A stretch of 5,313 nucleotides of DNA from an uncultured Eubacteriales bacterium. Its GTDB lineage: Bacteria > Bacillota_A > Clostridia > Peptostreptococcales > Anaerovoracaceae. Made by a program: the position numbers and the translations under genes. Location of the stretch: the NCBI GenBank assembly GCA_902774195.1, contig CACYHM010000079.1, positions 1 to 5,313 on the forward strand, written 5' to 3'. The notes beneath the pieces were generated by a model. The model had not been told where the DNA came from, made no database searches, and saw only the letters and a program-made list of their open reading frames with translations. Positions 1-5,164 of the stretch are shown piece by piece; within the stretch, counting starts at the first letter, position 1, and each line of letters starts with the position of its first letter.

Positions 1-127
1 TGGAGATAACGTAGTGATGGAGATCGAGCTGATCACACCGATCGCTATCGAAGAAGGACTGAGATTCGCTATCCGTGAGGGCGGCAGGACAGTAGGTTCC
101 GGCGTTGTAACTGAGATCATCGAGTAA
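1..127 (+). CDS. tuf: Elongation factor Tu, C-terminal fragment (5' end outside window)
   Basis: The frame starting at base 2 gives 41 residues and a TAA stop: [20 protein letters not shown], then [20 protein letters not shown], then E. This is the end of EF-Tu domain 3, the C-terminal beta-barrel; the [12 protein letters not shown] stretch is diagnostic. EF-Tu is the cytoplasmic GTPase that delivers aminoacyl-tRNA to the ribosomal A site. The GTPase domain lies upstream of the window. A strong terminator follows the stop by 13 nt, so this is the last gene of its transcript (usually the str operon or a solo tuf; which one cannot be seen). The C-terminus is of normal length and shows no damage. 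Confidence 0.97.
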   Translation, partial: GDNVVMEIELITPIAIEEGLRFAIREGGRTVGSGVVTEIIE

Positions 128-140
128 TCCTCGATTTATT

Positions 141-173
141 TCCCCGCAGCATTGTTGCTGCGGGGATTTTTTT
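141..173 (+). terminator. Rho-independent terminator of tuf
   Basis: A perfect 10-bp stem (141-150 with 157-166, TCCCCGCAGC / GCTGCGGGGA) closes a 6-nt loop ATTGTT and is followed directly by seven T residues (167-173). It begins 13 nt after the tuf stop. The bases on the other side are not T-rich when read on the minus strand, so it acts in the tuf direction. Confidence 0.95.
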
Positions 174-264
174 CATTTACGTACTGGCGTGTACGCGCAT
201 TCAAAAAATCCCCTTGCGCCTCGCTGCAGAAAAATTCCTCTGCGGATTACAGATCTGTGATAAG
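174..264 (+). other. Structured spacer between two terminators; possible small RNA, no ORF
   Basis: No coding signal is visible. The stretch can fold: 224-230 (CTGCAGA) pairs with 239-245 (TCTGCGG, one G-U), and AATCC at 207-211 could instead pair with GGATT at 244-248 as an outer stem. A 10-base palindrome ACAGATCTGT lies at 249-258. Because the stretch follows one terminator and ends in another, it could be a short transcript of its own or simply tuf read-through RNA. I see no convincing promoter and do not recognise an RNA family. It shows no tRNA T-arm or cloverleaf. Confidence 0.25.
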
Positions 265-288
265 GACGCTGCCTCGGCAGCGTCTTTT
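265..288 (+). terminator. Second rho-independent terminator
   Basis: GACGCTGC (265-272) pairs perfectly with GCAGCGTC (277-284) around the small loop CTCG and is followed by TTTT (285-288). The U-tract is short, so it is weaker than the terminator at 141-173. It could be a back-up terminator for tuf or the end of a separate short RNA. Confidence 0.8.
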
Positions 289-484
289 ATTGTGCATTTG
301 ATTGACGGATAAAAGGTTATTTAACGAAAAATGAAGGGGTGAGCCGCTGTTTTCGGGGAAATCTCAAAAAGAGGGATTTGAATGTAGGATTTAGTGCTTT
401 TTTTGTTCGACAGATCTCTGCAGACAATGTAGCATCGTGGCACAACGGAGCTGCAGCCGGTGAGTATCGAGTCAACTGCAGCAG
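289..484 (+). promoter_or_regulatory. Presumed promoter and leader region of the PC4-like/adhesin operon
   Basis: This completes the 371-nt gene-free interval 128-498. An upstream terminator and a downstream operon start imply a promoter here. The AT-rich stretch 291-345 and the run 391-430 are the likeliest places. Weak candidates are TTGATT at 298-303, with only a poor -10 (TTTAAC, 320-325), and TTGTTC at 403-408 with CAATGT at 425-430 (16-nt spacing). Neither is close to the sigma-70/SigA consensus. CTGCAG occurs three times near the start codon (418, 451, 476), and AGATCT recurs at 412. I see no riboswitch or operator I can name. Confidence 0.35.
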
Positions 485-491
485 AAAGGAG
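485..491 (+). promoter_or_regulatory. Ribosome binding site deciding the PC4-like start
   Basis: AAAGGAG lies 7 nt before ATG 499, the best-spaced Shine-Dalgarno for this gene. An in-frame GTG at 460, with GGAG at 447-450 (9-nt spacing), would add 13 residues that contain the Shine-Dalgarno itself; I treat it as the less likely start. Confidence 0.8.
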
Positions 492-498
492 AACAGAA

Positions 499-945
499 AT
501 GGCTTACAGCAGTGAAAGACAATGGAGAGATGACAGGAGGATCACCTGTGACGTGATGGAGAACCTCGTTGTGTTCGGACAGAGAAGAGACAGCGGGTGG
601 ACGAAGGAGGCAAACATAGTCTGCTGGAACGGCGGCTCGCCCAAGCTGGATATCAGGGAATGGGATCCGGATCACGAGAGGATGTCAAAGGGCATCACGC
701 TTTACGAGGCGGAGGCCGAGAAACTCGCAAGGGCGCTCTGCAAAAGATACGGTGTCGGTACGGGCGTCCGCAAAGGGAGAAAGAGCGGAGGCTATGAGAG
801 CTTTTCAGATGAAGGAGATCTTTTTGAAGACGAAAACTTCGAAGCCGCAGGCCGGGATGACGGAACGGACCTGTTTTCAGATGAAGGCAGCGCTGACGGC
901 GCAAAGGCAGCGGGCGAAGAAGCGGAGGAAGGAGGCACGTCATGA
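499..945 (+). CDS. PC4/YdbC-type ssDNA-binding protein with acidic C-terminal tail
   Basis: This 148-residue cytoplasmic protein has no signal peptide. Residues about 17-83 match the YdbC branch of the PC4 (transcriptional coactivator p15) fold. The diagnostic stretch is GWTKEANIVCWNGGSPKLDI (33-52), then REWDPDHERMSKGITL and the helix AEAEKLARAL. Relatives such as Lactococcus YdbC are small dimers that bind single-stranded DNA. Many stop soon after this helix. Here a basic linker (RKGRK, 91-95) leads into a tail (100-148) with 18 Asp/Glu and only 2 Lys/Arg, containing two DLFxDE elements (107-112, 124-129). Such a tail recalls the acidic, partner-binding tails of SSB proteins, but that is inference. 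Start ATG 499 is chosen for its strong ribosome site; GTG 460 is the alternative. The stop overlaps the next gene's start (ATGA, 942-945), so the two are translationally coupled. Its role is not shown by sequence: a conjugation or DNA-processing accessory, or a regulator of the adhesin gene. Confidence 0.85.
   Translation: MAYSSERQWRDDRRITCDVMENLVVFGQRRDSGWTKEANIVCWNGGSPKLDIREWDPDHERMSKGITLYEAEAEKLARALCKRYGVGTGVRKGRKSGGYESFSDEGDLFEDENFEAAGRDDGTDLFSDEGSADGAKAAGEEAEEGGTS
802..887 (+). repeat. In-frame 14-bp direct repeat coding for FSDEG in the acidic tail
   Basis: TTTTCAGATGAAGG occurs exactly at 802-815 and again at 874-887, 72 nt (24 codons) apart and in the same frame. It encodes FSDEG at residues 102-106 and 126-130 of the PC4-like protein. 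With the flanking DLF it points to a short internal duplication that has since diverged. Confidence 0.75.
929..935 (+). promoter_or_regulatory. Consensus Shine-Dalgarno of the surface protein, inside the upstream gene
   Basis: AAGGAGG, a perfect anti-16S match, sits 6 nt before ATG 942 and inside the last codons of the PC4-like gene, where it helps encode the Glu/Gly-rich end. It fixes the adhesin start and, with the ATGA overlap, suggests high and coupled translation. Confidence 0.9.
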
Positions 946-3653
946 TCTTCCTGCGAAGACATGCCGGCTTCCGGATGTTCCTGCTGCCCCTGATGCTGGC
1001 TCTAGTCTTTTCAGCAGCGGCGTACAGGGCTGATGCAGCCGCCGGAACGGTGACGCTCAGATACGGAAGCGACATAGTCTACGGGAGCGGGATCGCGGGG
1101 CATACTTCCATAAAATGGGTGACGCACGTGGACGGCGAACCCGTCGATCTGGGCGACGAAGCAGGTGTGAGCAGATCATACGCGTACTGCGTGCAGCCGA
1201 CTGCCGATTCGCCGCCGCCGGGAACATACGATGTCACGCTCGTCGATGATGATGACACAGGCAGGATCTCGCGGATGAGAAAACTCATCTACTATCTGCC
1301 GGGATCATACGGCTACGGCAGAGTGACAAAGGGAAGGTGGTTTCCGGGCACTTCGACAGAAGACGCTTATGTCATCGGACATATGGCGCTGTCCTGGATA
1401 TACGATAACTACTCGGACTCATACAGCGTTTGGGGAGGGGCTCCGGGATCCATGGTCAGCAAAGCCAAAAGCTTAGTAAACGACCTCGGTAATCTTGCGG
1501 ATCCGCCGGAAGACTTTGAGGTCTTCTGGGTGAGAGTATCGGGCATGCAGGATGTCTTCGGAGCGTTCTACAAGACCGAATACGGCAAGGTCGGCGTGAA
1601 GAAAGAGTCGGCCATCCCGCTGATCACCGAAGGCAATGCGAACTACAGCCTTAACGGAGCTCAGTACACACTGTATACGGATGCGGCATGCACCGCTCCC
1701 GCAAAGACGAGCCAGGGCGGAAACGCTGTGATCACCGTCAAAGCCGACGGAACATCGGATCCTGTCGAAGTGGAGACCGGCCAGTACTTCATGAAGGAGA
1801 CTAAAGCTCCGGCGGGATATGCTCTGGATACCGATGTGCATTCGATAGAGGTACGGAAGGACAGCACTACTGCATATGCGGCGTCGGACAAGCCGAAGAG
1901 CAACCCTGCAGAACTTCTCCTGCAGAAAGCGGACAGGGAGACCGGACAGCCGAAGCCGCAGGGAGGAGCAAGTCTGGCGGGAGCCGAATACACGGTCAGC
2001 TACTACGACGCAGCCCCTCAGGGAACCGGAGCGGATGAGCTCGCAGCGTGCGTATCCGGCAGAGAGCCTGCGAAGATAGGAGAGGAAAGCGCAGTCTGGG
2101 TCTTCAGGACGGACGAAGAAGGCCGTGTGATCATGAGCGACCCGGACAGGTACCTCGTAAAGGAAAAAAGCGCGGAGCTCTACAGGGACTCGTCGGAGAG
2201 ACCGGTGTTTCCCATAGGTATAATCTCGGTGAAGGAGACGGCTGCGCCGGAAGGATACGAACTTGATGACGCGACATACTACGCGGCAATAACCGACAGC
2301 GGCCAGTCCGAAACGCTCAGCACTCTGATGACTTTTACCGGAGGATCATCGCTGAAGGAACAGGTCATAAGAGGCGATGTGAAGTTCATAAAGGCAGCGG
2401 AAGGACGCAAAAGGATGGGAGGAGTGCTCTTTCGATTCACTTCTCTCACTACGGGCGAGAGCCACGTGCTCGTGACAGACAGGAACGGACTGGCTTCGAC
2501 AGCGTCAGAGTGGAACCGCCACAGCAAAAATACCAATGCGGGAAAGACCGCAGAAGACGGGGTCTGGTTCAACGGATACAACAGCGTGAGCGAAGGCGCA
2601 AAGACTGATGACTCCCTGGGAGCTCTTCCGTATGACACATACAGGATGGAGGAACTGAGATGCGAGGCGAACAAAGGATACGAACTGCTGAGCGATGAGA
2701 TCACCATCGAAAGACCTCGCGTGGTGGTCGACCTCGGAACCTATGACGATGAGAAGACCCCGGAGCCGGTGATCGAAACCAAGGCAAGGGATGACGAGAG
2801 CGGCGGCAAAACTGCCGTGGCTGACAGCAAAGTGATCATAGTAGACGAGGTGAGCTATTCCGGAGTAGCGGCCGGCCGCAGCTATACCATCGAAGGCATA
2901 CTGATGGACAGGGAAAGCGGCGCGCCGCTCAGGGACGAAAGGGGCAGCGAAGTAAAGGGGAGTACCGAATTCTACGCTGAATCAACTGCCGGGAGCACGG
3001 AGGTCAGATTCGAGATGGACGCATCGTCTCTCGGAGGCAGGGAAACAGTGGTGTTCGAGTACCTTAAGAAGGACGGAGAACTGATAACGGCTCACGCCGA
3101 CATCAACAACAGGAAGCAGACGGTAAAGCTGGCGGAGCCTCCCGCCCCTGAGATCGGCACGAAAGCAAGGGACGGAGAGAGCGGCGGCGAGAAGGCCGCG
3201 GCGGATAAGGATGTGTGGATAATCGATACGGTCGAATACAAAAACCTTACTCCGGGCAAGACCTATATCCTTAGCGGCACGCTGATGGACAAACAGACGG
3301 AAAGACCTCTGAGGAACGATGCGGGCGACGATGTCTGTTCGGCTGCGGAGTTCACCCCGAAGGAGGCGAACGGCTCGGTCGAGGTCAGCTTCCGCTTCAG
3401 CGGAGAGAAACTGGCAGGGAAGGACGCGGTGGCTTTCGAATACCTGTTCCTGAAAGAGACGGGAGCGCAGGTCGCGAGCCACGAAGATATCAACAGCAGG
3501 AGCCAGACGGTCAGACTGACCGGAACAGGGCCGGAGACCGGAGACGATTCGGAACAGCTGCTGTACTGCCTGACAGCCATAGCGGCGGCGATCGAGCTGG
3601 TCGTGTTGACCCTCAGGCGCAGGAATGATAGACTCAACCGGGACATATTCTAG
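942..3653 (+). CDS. Cell-wall-anchored multidomain adhesin: thioester-type, SpaA/Cna-B-like and VaFE domains
   Basis: 903 residues, exported and probably displayed on the wall. In order: signal peptide 1 to about 34 (MIFLRRHAGFR, hydrophobic core 12-28, Ala-rich cleavage region DAAA); a thioester-type domain, about 36-208, with Cys83 in AYCVQP; a first SpaA/Cna-B-like domain, about 215-315 (Lys221 in VGVKK, Glu286 in KETKAPAGY); a second, about 323-455 (Lys329, Glu432 in KETAAPEGY); a third, more divergent, about 476-602 (Lys484, Glu571); two VaFE repeats (608-731, 735-860); sorting signal GPETGD (863-868), membrane helix 873-891 and positive tail RRRNDR. The Lys/Glu pairs are candidates for intramolecular isopeptide bonds and the VaFE Thr/Gln pairs for ester bonds, by family knowledge. 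The protein may be a stiff stalk with an N-terminal binding head. Oddity: the helix expected to carry the thioester Gln reads GHMALSW, with His147. The start is fixed by AAGGAGG and the overlap with the PC4-like gene. The ligand is unknown. It could be a standalone adhesin, a pilin-like protein or a conjugative-element surface factor. Confidence 0.9.
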   Translation: MIFLRRHAGFRMFLLPLMLALVFSAAAYRADAAAGTVTLRYGSDIVYGSGIAGHTSIKWVTHVDGEPVDLGDEAGVSRSYAYCVQPTADSPPPGTYDVTLVDDDDTGRISRMRKLIYYLPGSYGYGRVTKGRWFPGTSTEDAYVIGHMALSWIYDNYSDSYSVWGGAPGSMVSKAKSLVNDLGNLADPPEDFEVFWVRVSGMQDVFGAFYKTEYGKVGVKKESAIPLITEGNANYSLNGAQYTLYTDAACTAPAKTSQGGNAVITVKADGTSDPVEVETGQYFMKETKAPAGYALDTDVHSIEVRKDSTTAYAASDKPKSNPAELLLQKADRETGQPKPQGGASLAGAEYTVSYYDAAPQGTGADELAACVSGREPAKIGEESAVWVFRTDEEGRVIMSDPDRYLVKEKSAELYRDSSERPVFPIGIISVKETAAPEGYELDDATYYAAITDSGQSETLSTLMTFTGGSSLKEQVIRGDVKFIKAAEGRKRMGGVLFRFTSLTTGESHVLVTDRNGLASTASEWNRHSKNTNAGKTAEDGVWFNGYNSVSEGAKTDDSLGALPYDTYRMEELRCEANKGYELLSDEITIERPRVVVDLGTYDDEKTPEPVIETKARDDESGGKTAVADSKVIIVDEVSYSGVAAGRSYTIEGILMDRESGAPLRDERGSEVKGSTEFYAESTAGSTEVRFEMDASSLGGRETVVFEYLKKDGELITAHADINNRKQTVKLAEPPAPEIGTKARDGESGGEKAAADKDVWIIDTVEYKNLTPGKTYILSGTLMDKQTERPLRNDAGDDVCSAAEFTPKEANGSVEVSFRFSGEKLAGKDAVAFEYLFLKETGAQVASHEDINSRSQTVRLTGTGPETGDDSEQLLYCLTAIAAAIELVVLTLRRRNDRLNRDIF
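1047..1565 (+). other. Thioester-type domain of the adhesin (residues 36-208)
   Basis: The domain runs from GTVTLRYGSD to VSGMQDVFGAFY, an end typical of these domains. The Cys motif AYCVQP is present (Cys83, codon 1188-1190). The partner helix reads YVIGHMALSWIY (143-154), where the family usually has TQxAIW, so His147 (codon CAT, 1380-1382) takes the Gln place. The only Gln residues nearby are Q85 and Q203, and Q203 lies in the C-terminal boundary motif. Domain identity is fairly clear; a functional Cys-Gln thioester is doubtful. Confidence 0.65.
2763..3134 (+). repeat. VaFE repeat 1 (residues 608-731)
   Basis: First of two homologous tandem domains. Landmarks are IETKARDDESGG (Thr613), IIVDEVSYSGVAAGRSYTIEG, VVFE (Glu706), and HADINNRKQTV (His718, Gln726). 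In the Thr-Gln ester-bond family, Thr in the first strand and Gln in the last are crosslinked with help from nearby His and Glu. Assigning these residues to the bond is by analogy. Confidence 0.8.
3144..3521 (+). repeat. VaFE repeat 2 (residues 735-860)
   Basis: Second copy: IGTKARDGESGG (Thr740), WIIDTVEYKNLTPGKTYILS, a literal VAFE (830-833, Glu833), and HEDINSRSQTV (His847, Gln855). The His-to-Gln spacing of 8 equals that in repeat 1. The copies have diverged in the middle but keep every landmark, which argues for an old duplication under selection. Confidence 0.85.
3522..3650 (+). other. Sortase-type cell-wall sorting signal and membrane anchor
   Basis: Residues 861-903 hold GTGPETGDDS, a hydrophobic helix LLYCLTAIAAAIELVVLTL (873-891) and the charged tail RRRNDRLNR: the usual motif-helix-positive-tail layout. 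The motif GPETG departs from LPxTG at the first position; xPxTGD forms are common in clostridial VaFE/SpaA proteins. No sortase is encoded in this window. Confidence 0.85.
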
Positions 3654-3663
3654 TACTGTCCCG
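3639..3663 (+). other. Intercistronic hairpin spanning the adhesin stop codon
   Basis: CGGGACA (3639-3645) pairs perfectly with TGTCCCG (3657-3663) around an 11-nt loop that contains the TAG stop (3651-3653). No T-tract follows on either strand, so it is not a standard intrinsic terminator. It ends one base before the mtaB Shine-Dalgarno. It may be a processing or stability element, or have no function. Confidence 0.5.
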
Positions 3664-3664
3664 C

Positions 3665-3671
3665 AAAGGAG
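3665..3671 (+). promoter_or_regulatory. mtaB ribosome binding site
   Basis: AAAGGAG lies 13 nt before ATG 3685, a long but tolerable spacing with an A-rich spacer. It supports ATG 3685 over the in-frame ATG at 3625, which overlaps the adhesin gene. Confidence 0.65.
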
Positions 3672-3684
3672 CACACAAAAAACG

Positions 3685-5058
3685 ATGAGGATAGCATTCC
3701 ATACGCTGGGCTGCAAAGTGAATCATTATGAGACGGAGGCCATGAAAGAGGCCTTCGTTTCCCGTGGAGCGGTTATCGTATCCGAAGATGAGGCCGCGGA
3801 CGCATATATAGTCAATACATGCACGGTCACGAACATAGCCGACAGAAAGTCGCGCCAGTTCATCAGAAGGATGCATTCACAGAATCCGGATGCGCTTATC
3901 GTGGTCACAGGCTGCTATGCGCAGGTGGCCGGAGACGCTCTGGCCGCAATGCCTGAGGTGGATATGATAATCGGCAACAGTCTCAAATCCGGGATCGCCG
4001 GCATGGTCTGCGAAGCACTCGAAAAGGGCGGAGCAAAAGGCCGCGGCGATAATGCGGGCGAACATCCCGTAAGAGAGGTGCTGCCTTACGAGGAGCTCAC
4101 GGGCTATGACGATATGGGCATAGTCTCGGCTGAAGAATCCTCGAAGTGCAGGGCGTATATAAAGATAGAAGAAGGATGCGACAGATTCTGCTCGTACTGC
4201 CTCATACCTTTCGCGAGAGGCAGGGTCAGGAGCAGGGACCCGGAAGAGATAGCGGCCGAGGCGAAGGTCCTGATCGCGGGAGGCTGCAGGGAGATCGTCC
4301 TCACGGGCATCAATACGGCGCTTTACGGTACGGAAGAGGGTTTCAGCTTCAGCCGCATGGATGATGAAGAGGGACTTTCCGGTCTCGAGGTCATCATAAA
4401 GAGGCTCGACGCGCTGGAAGGCGACTTCAGGATACGTCTGAGCTCCCTGGAACCTACGGTCGTCGATGCGGGCGATGTAAAGAAGCTTCTGGGATACGGC
4501 AGGCTGTGCCATCATCTGCATCTCTCCATACAGAGCGGCAGCGATCATGTTCTGAAGCTGATGAACCGCCGCTACGACACGAAAGAATACCTTGAGATCG
4601 TGAAAGCTCTGAAGGATTTCGACCCGGACTACGGCATCACGACCGATATCATAGCGGGCTTCCCGGGAGAGACGGGGGATGACCACCGGAGTACGCTGGA
4701 GCTCATAGGAAAGGCCGGCTTCGGCAGGGTCCACGTGTTCCGTTTCTCGTCGAGGGCAGGCACTGCGGCCGCGAAAATGGACGGAAAGGTTGACGGCGAT
4801 ACGAAAGCGCGCAGGGGGGCCGAACTCCAGAAGGCTGCGGACAGCGCCTTTGAAGCCTTCGTGCGTCAGAACATGGGCCGGACCCACAGATTCCTTGCCG
4901 AGGAGCGCGTGGACGGATACGTCTCGGGATATACGGACAACTATATCCGGACCTATGTAAAGGATGAAAAGGAAGAGATAGTGACAGGCGGATTCTGCGA
5001 TGTGAGGATCACAGGGATGATGCGCGACGGCGTTATTGCTGTAGTAGCACATGACTGA
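3685..5058 (+). CDS. mtaB: tRNA (t6A37-C2) methylthiotransferase MtaB
   Basis: A 457-residue radical-SAM enzyme that methylthiolates N6-threonylcarbamoyladenosine at position 37 of ANN-reading tRNAs (t6A to ms2t6A), helping decoding accuracy. The N-terminal methylthiotransferase domain has three cluster cysteines: Cys10 in TLGCKVNHYET, Cys46 in NTCTVTN and Cys77 in VTGCYAQ. The radical-SAM core carries CX3CX2C at Cys165, Cys169 and Cys172 (EGCDRFCSYC). LSIQSGSDHVLKLMNRRYD and TTDIIAGFPGET follow, both typical of the family. A C-terminal TRAM RNA-binding domain covers about 396-457. The opening TLGCKVNHYE distinguishes MtaB (YqeV) from MiaB and RimO. Start ATG 3685 is chosen because MRIAFHTLGCKV matches the family N-terminus; ATG 3625 would add 20 unrelated residues. 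It lies 31 nt after the adhesin with no terminator between, so the two may be cotranscribed. Length is normal and all key residues are present. Confidence 0.96.
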   Translation: MRIAFHTLGCKVNHYETEAMKEAFVSRGAVIVSEDEAADAYIVNTCTVTNIADRKSRQFIRRMHSQNPDALIVVTGCYAQVAGDALAAMPEVDMIIGNSLKSGIAGMVCEALEKGGAKGRGDNAGEHPVREVLPYEELTGYDDMGIVSAEESSKCRAYIKIEEGCDRFCSYCLIPFARGRVRSRDPEEIAAEAKVLIAGGCREIVLTGINTALYGTEEGFSFSRMDDEEGLSGLEVIIKRLDALEGDFRIRLSSLEPTVVDAGDVKKLLGYGRLCHHLHLSIQSGSDHVLKLMNRRYDTKEYLEIVKALKDFDPDYGITTDIIAGFPGETGDDHRSTLELIGKAGFGRVHVFRFSSRAGTAAAKMDGKVDGDTKARRGAELQKAADSAFEAFVRQNMGRTHRFLAEERVDGYVSGYTDNYIRTYVKDEKEEIVTGGFCDVRITGMMRDGVIAVVAHD

Positions 5059-5164
5059 AAGCGGGAAAAGAAGCATGGAATATGATAGAATATATAAACC
5101 AAGAGGCAAAATAAATGCCCTCCTTCAGAGGGTGATCGTAAAAATCGCAAGGAGGATAAGATCT
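5059..5164 (+). promoter_or_regulatory. HIT gene leader with two competing RNA pairings
   Basis: No terminator follows mtaB. A TATGAT hexamer at 5081-5086 could be a -10 box but lacks a good -35. CCTCCTT (5119-5125) is perfectly complementary to the AAGGAGG Shine-Dalgarno at 5149-5155. The overlapping CCCTC (5118-5122) can instead pair with GAGGG (5128-5132) in a local 5-bp hairpin. The two folds exclude each other, which would allow on/off control of HIT translation. Regulation is inference. Confidence 0.35.
5149..5155 (+). promoter_or_regulatory. Shine-Dalgarno of the HIT gene
   Basis: AAGGAGG, perfect consensus, 9 nt before ATG 5165. It fixes the start just ahead of MDDCIFCK. Confidence 0.9.

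Noticed and set aside
460..498. GTG start adding 13 residues to the PC4-like protein
   Set aside because: GGAG at 447-450 makes it possible, but the ATG at 499 has a better ribosome site, and the extra codons are largely that ribosome site and its flanks.
128..498. tRNA, riboswitch or CRISPR in the long gene-free interval
   Set aside because: No cloverleaf or T-arm sequence, no regular spaced repeats and no aptamer core I can recognise; only two terminators and short palindromes.
2370..2378. RGD tripeptide (residues 477-479) in the adhesin as an integrin-binding motif
   Set aside because: RGDVxFxK is a common opening of this SpaA-like domain type, where the Lys belongs to the fold; the tripeptide is not in an exposed loop context that would suggest integrin binding.
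2763..3521. Tandem repeats as a possible recent duplication or assembly artefact
   Set aside because: The two copies keep the key residues but differ strongly in the middle at both DNA and protein level, as expected for old tandem VaFE domains.
3625..3684. Upstream ATG giving a 20-residue N-terminal extension of MtaB
   Set aside because: The extension overlaps the adhesin gene and has no family resemblance, whereas ATG 3685 gives the exact MtaB N-terminus and has AAAGGAG upstream.
2982..3716. A 244-codon open frame on the minus strand opposite the adhesin 3' end
   Set aside because: It lies entirely against conserved VaFE repeats and the sorting signal and resembles no family; it is a shadow of the coding strand.
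3877..5109. A 410-codon open frame on the minus strand opposite mtaB
   Set aside because: It mirrors nearly the whole mtaB gene, has no recognisable domain, and long antisense frames are expected opposite such codon usage. The + strand protein is unmistakable.
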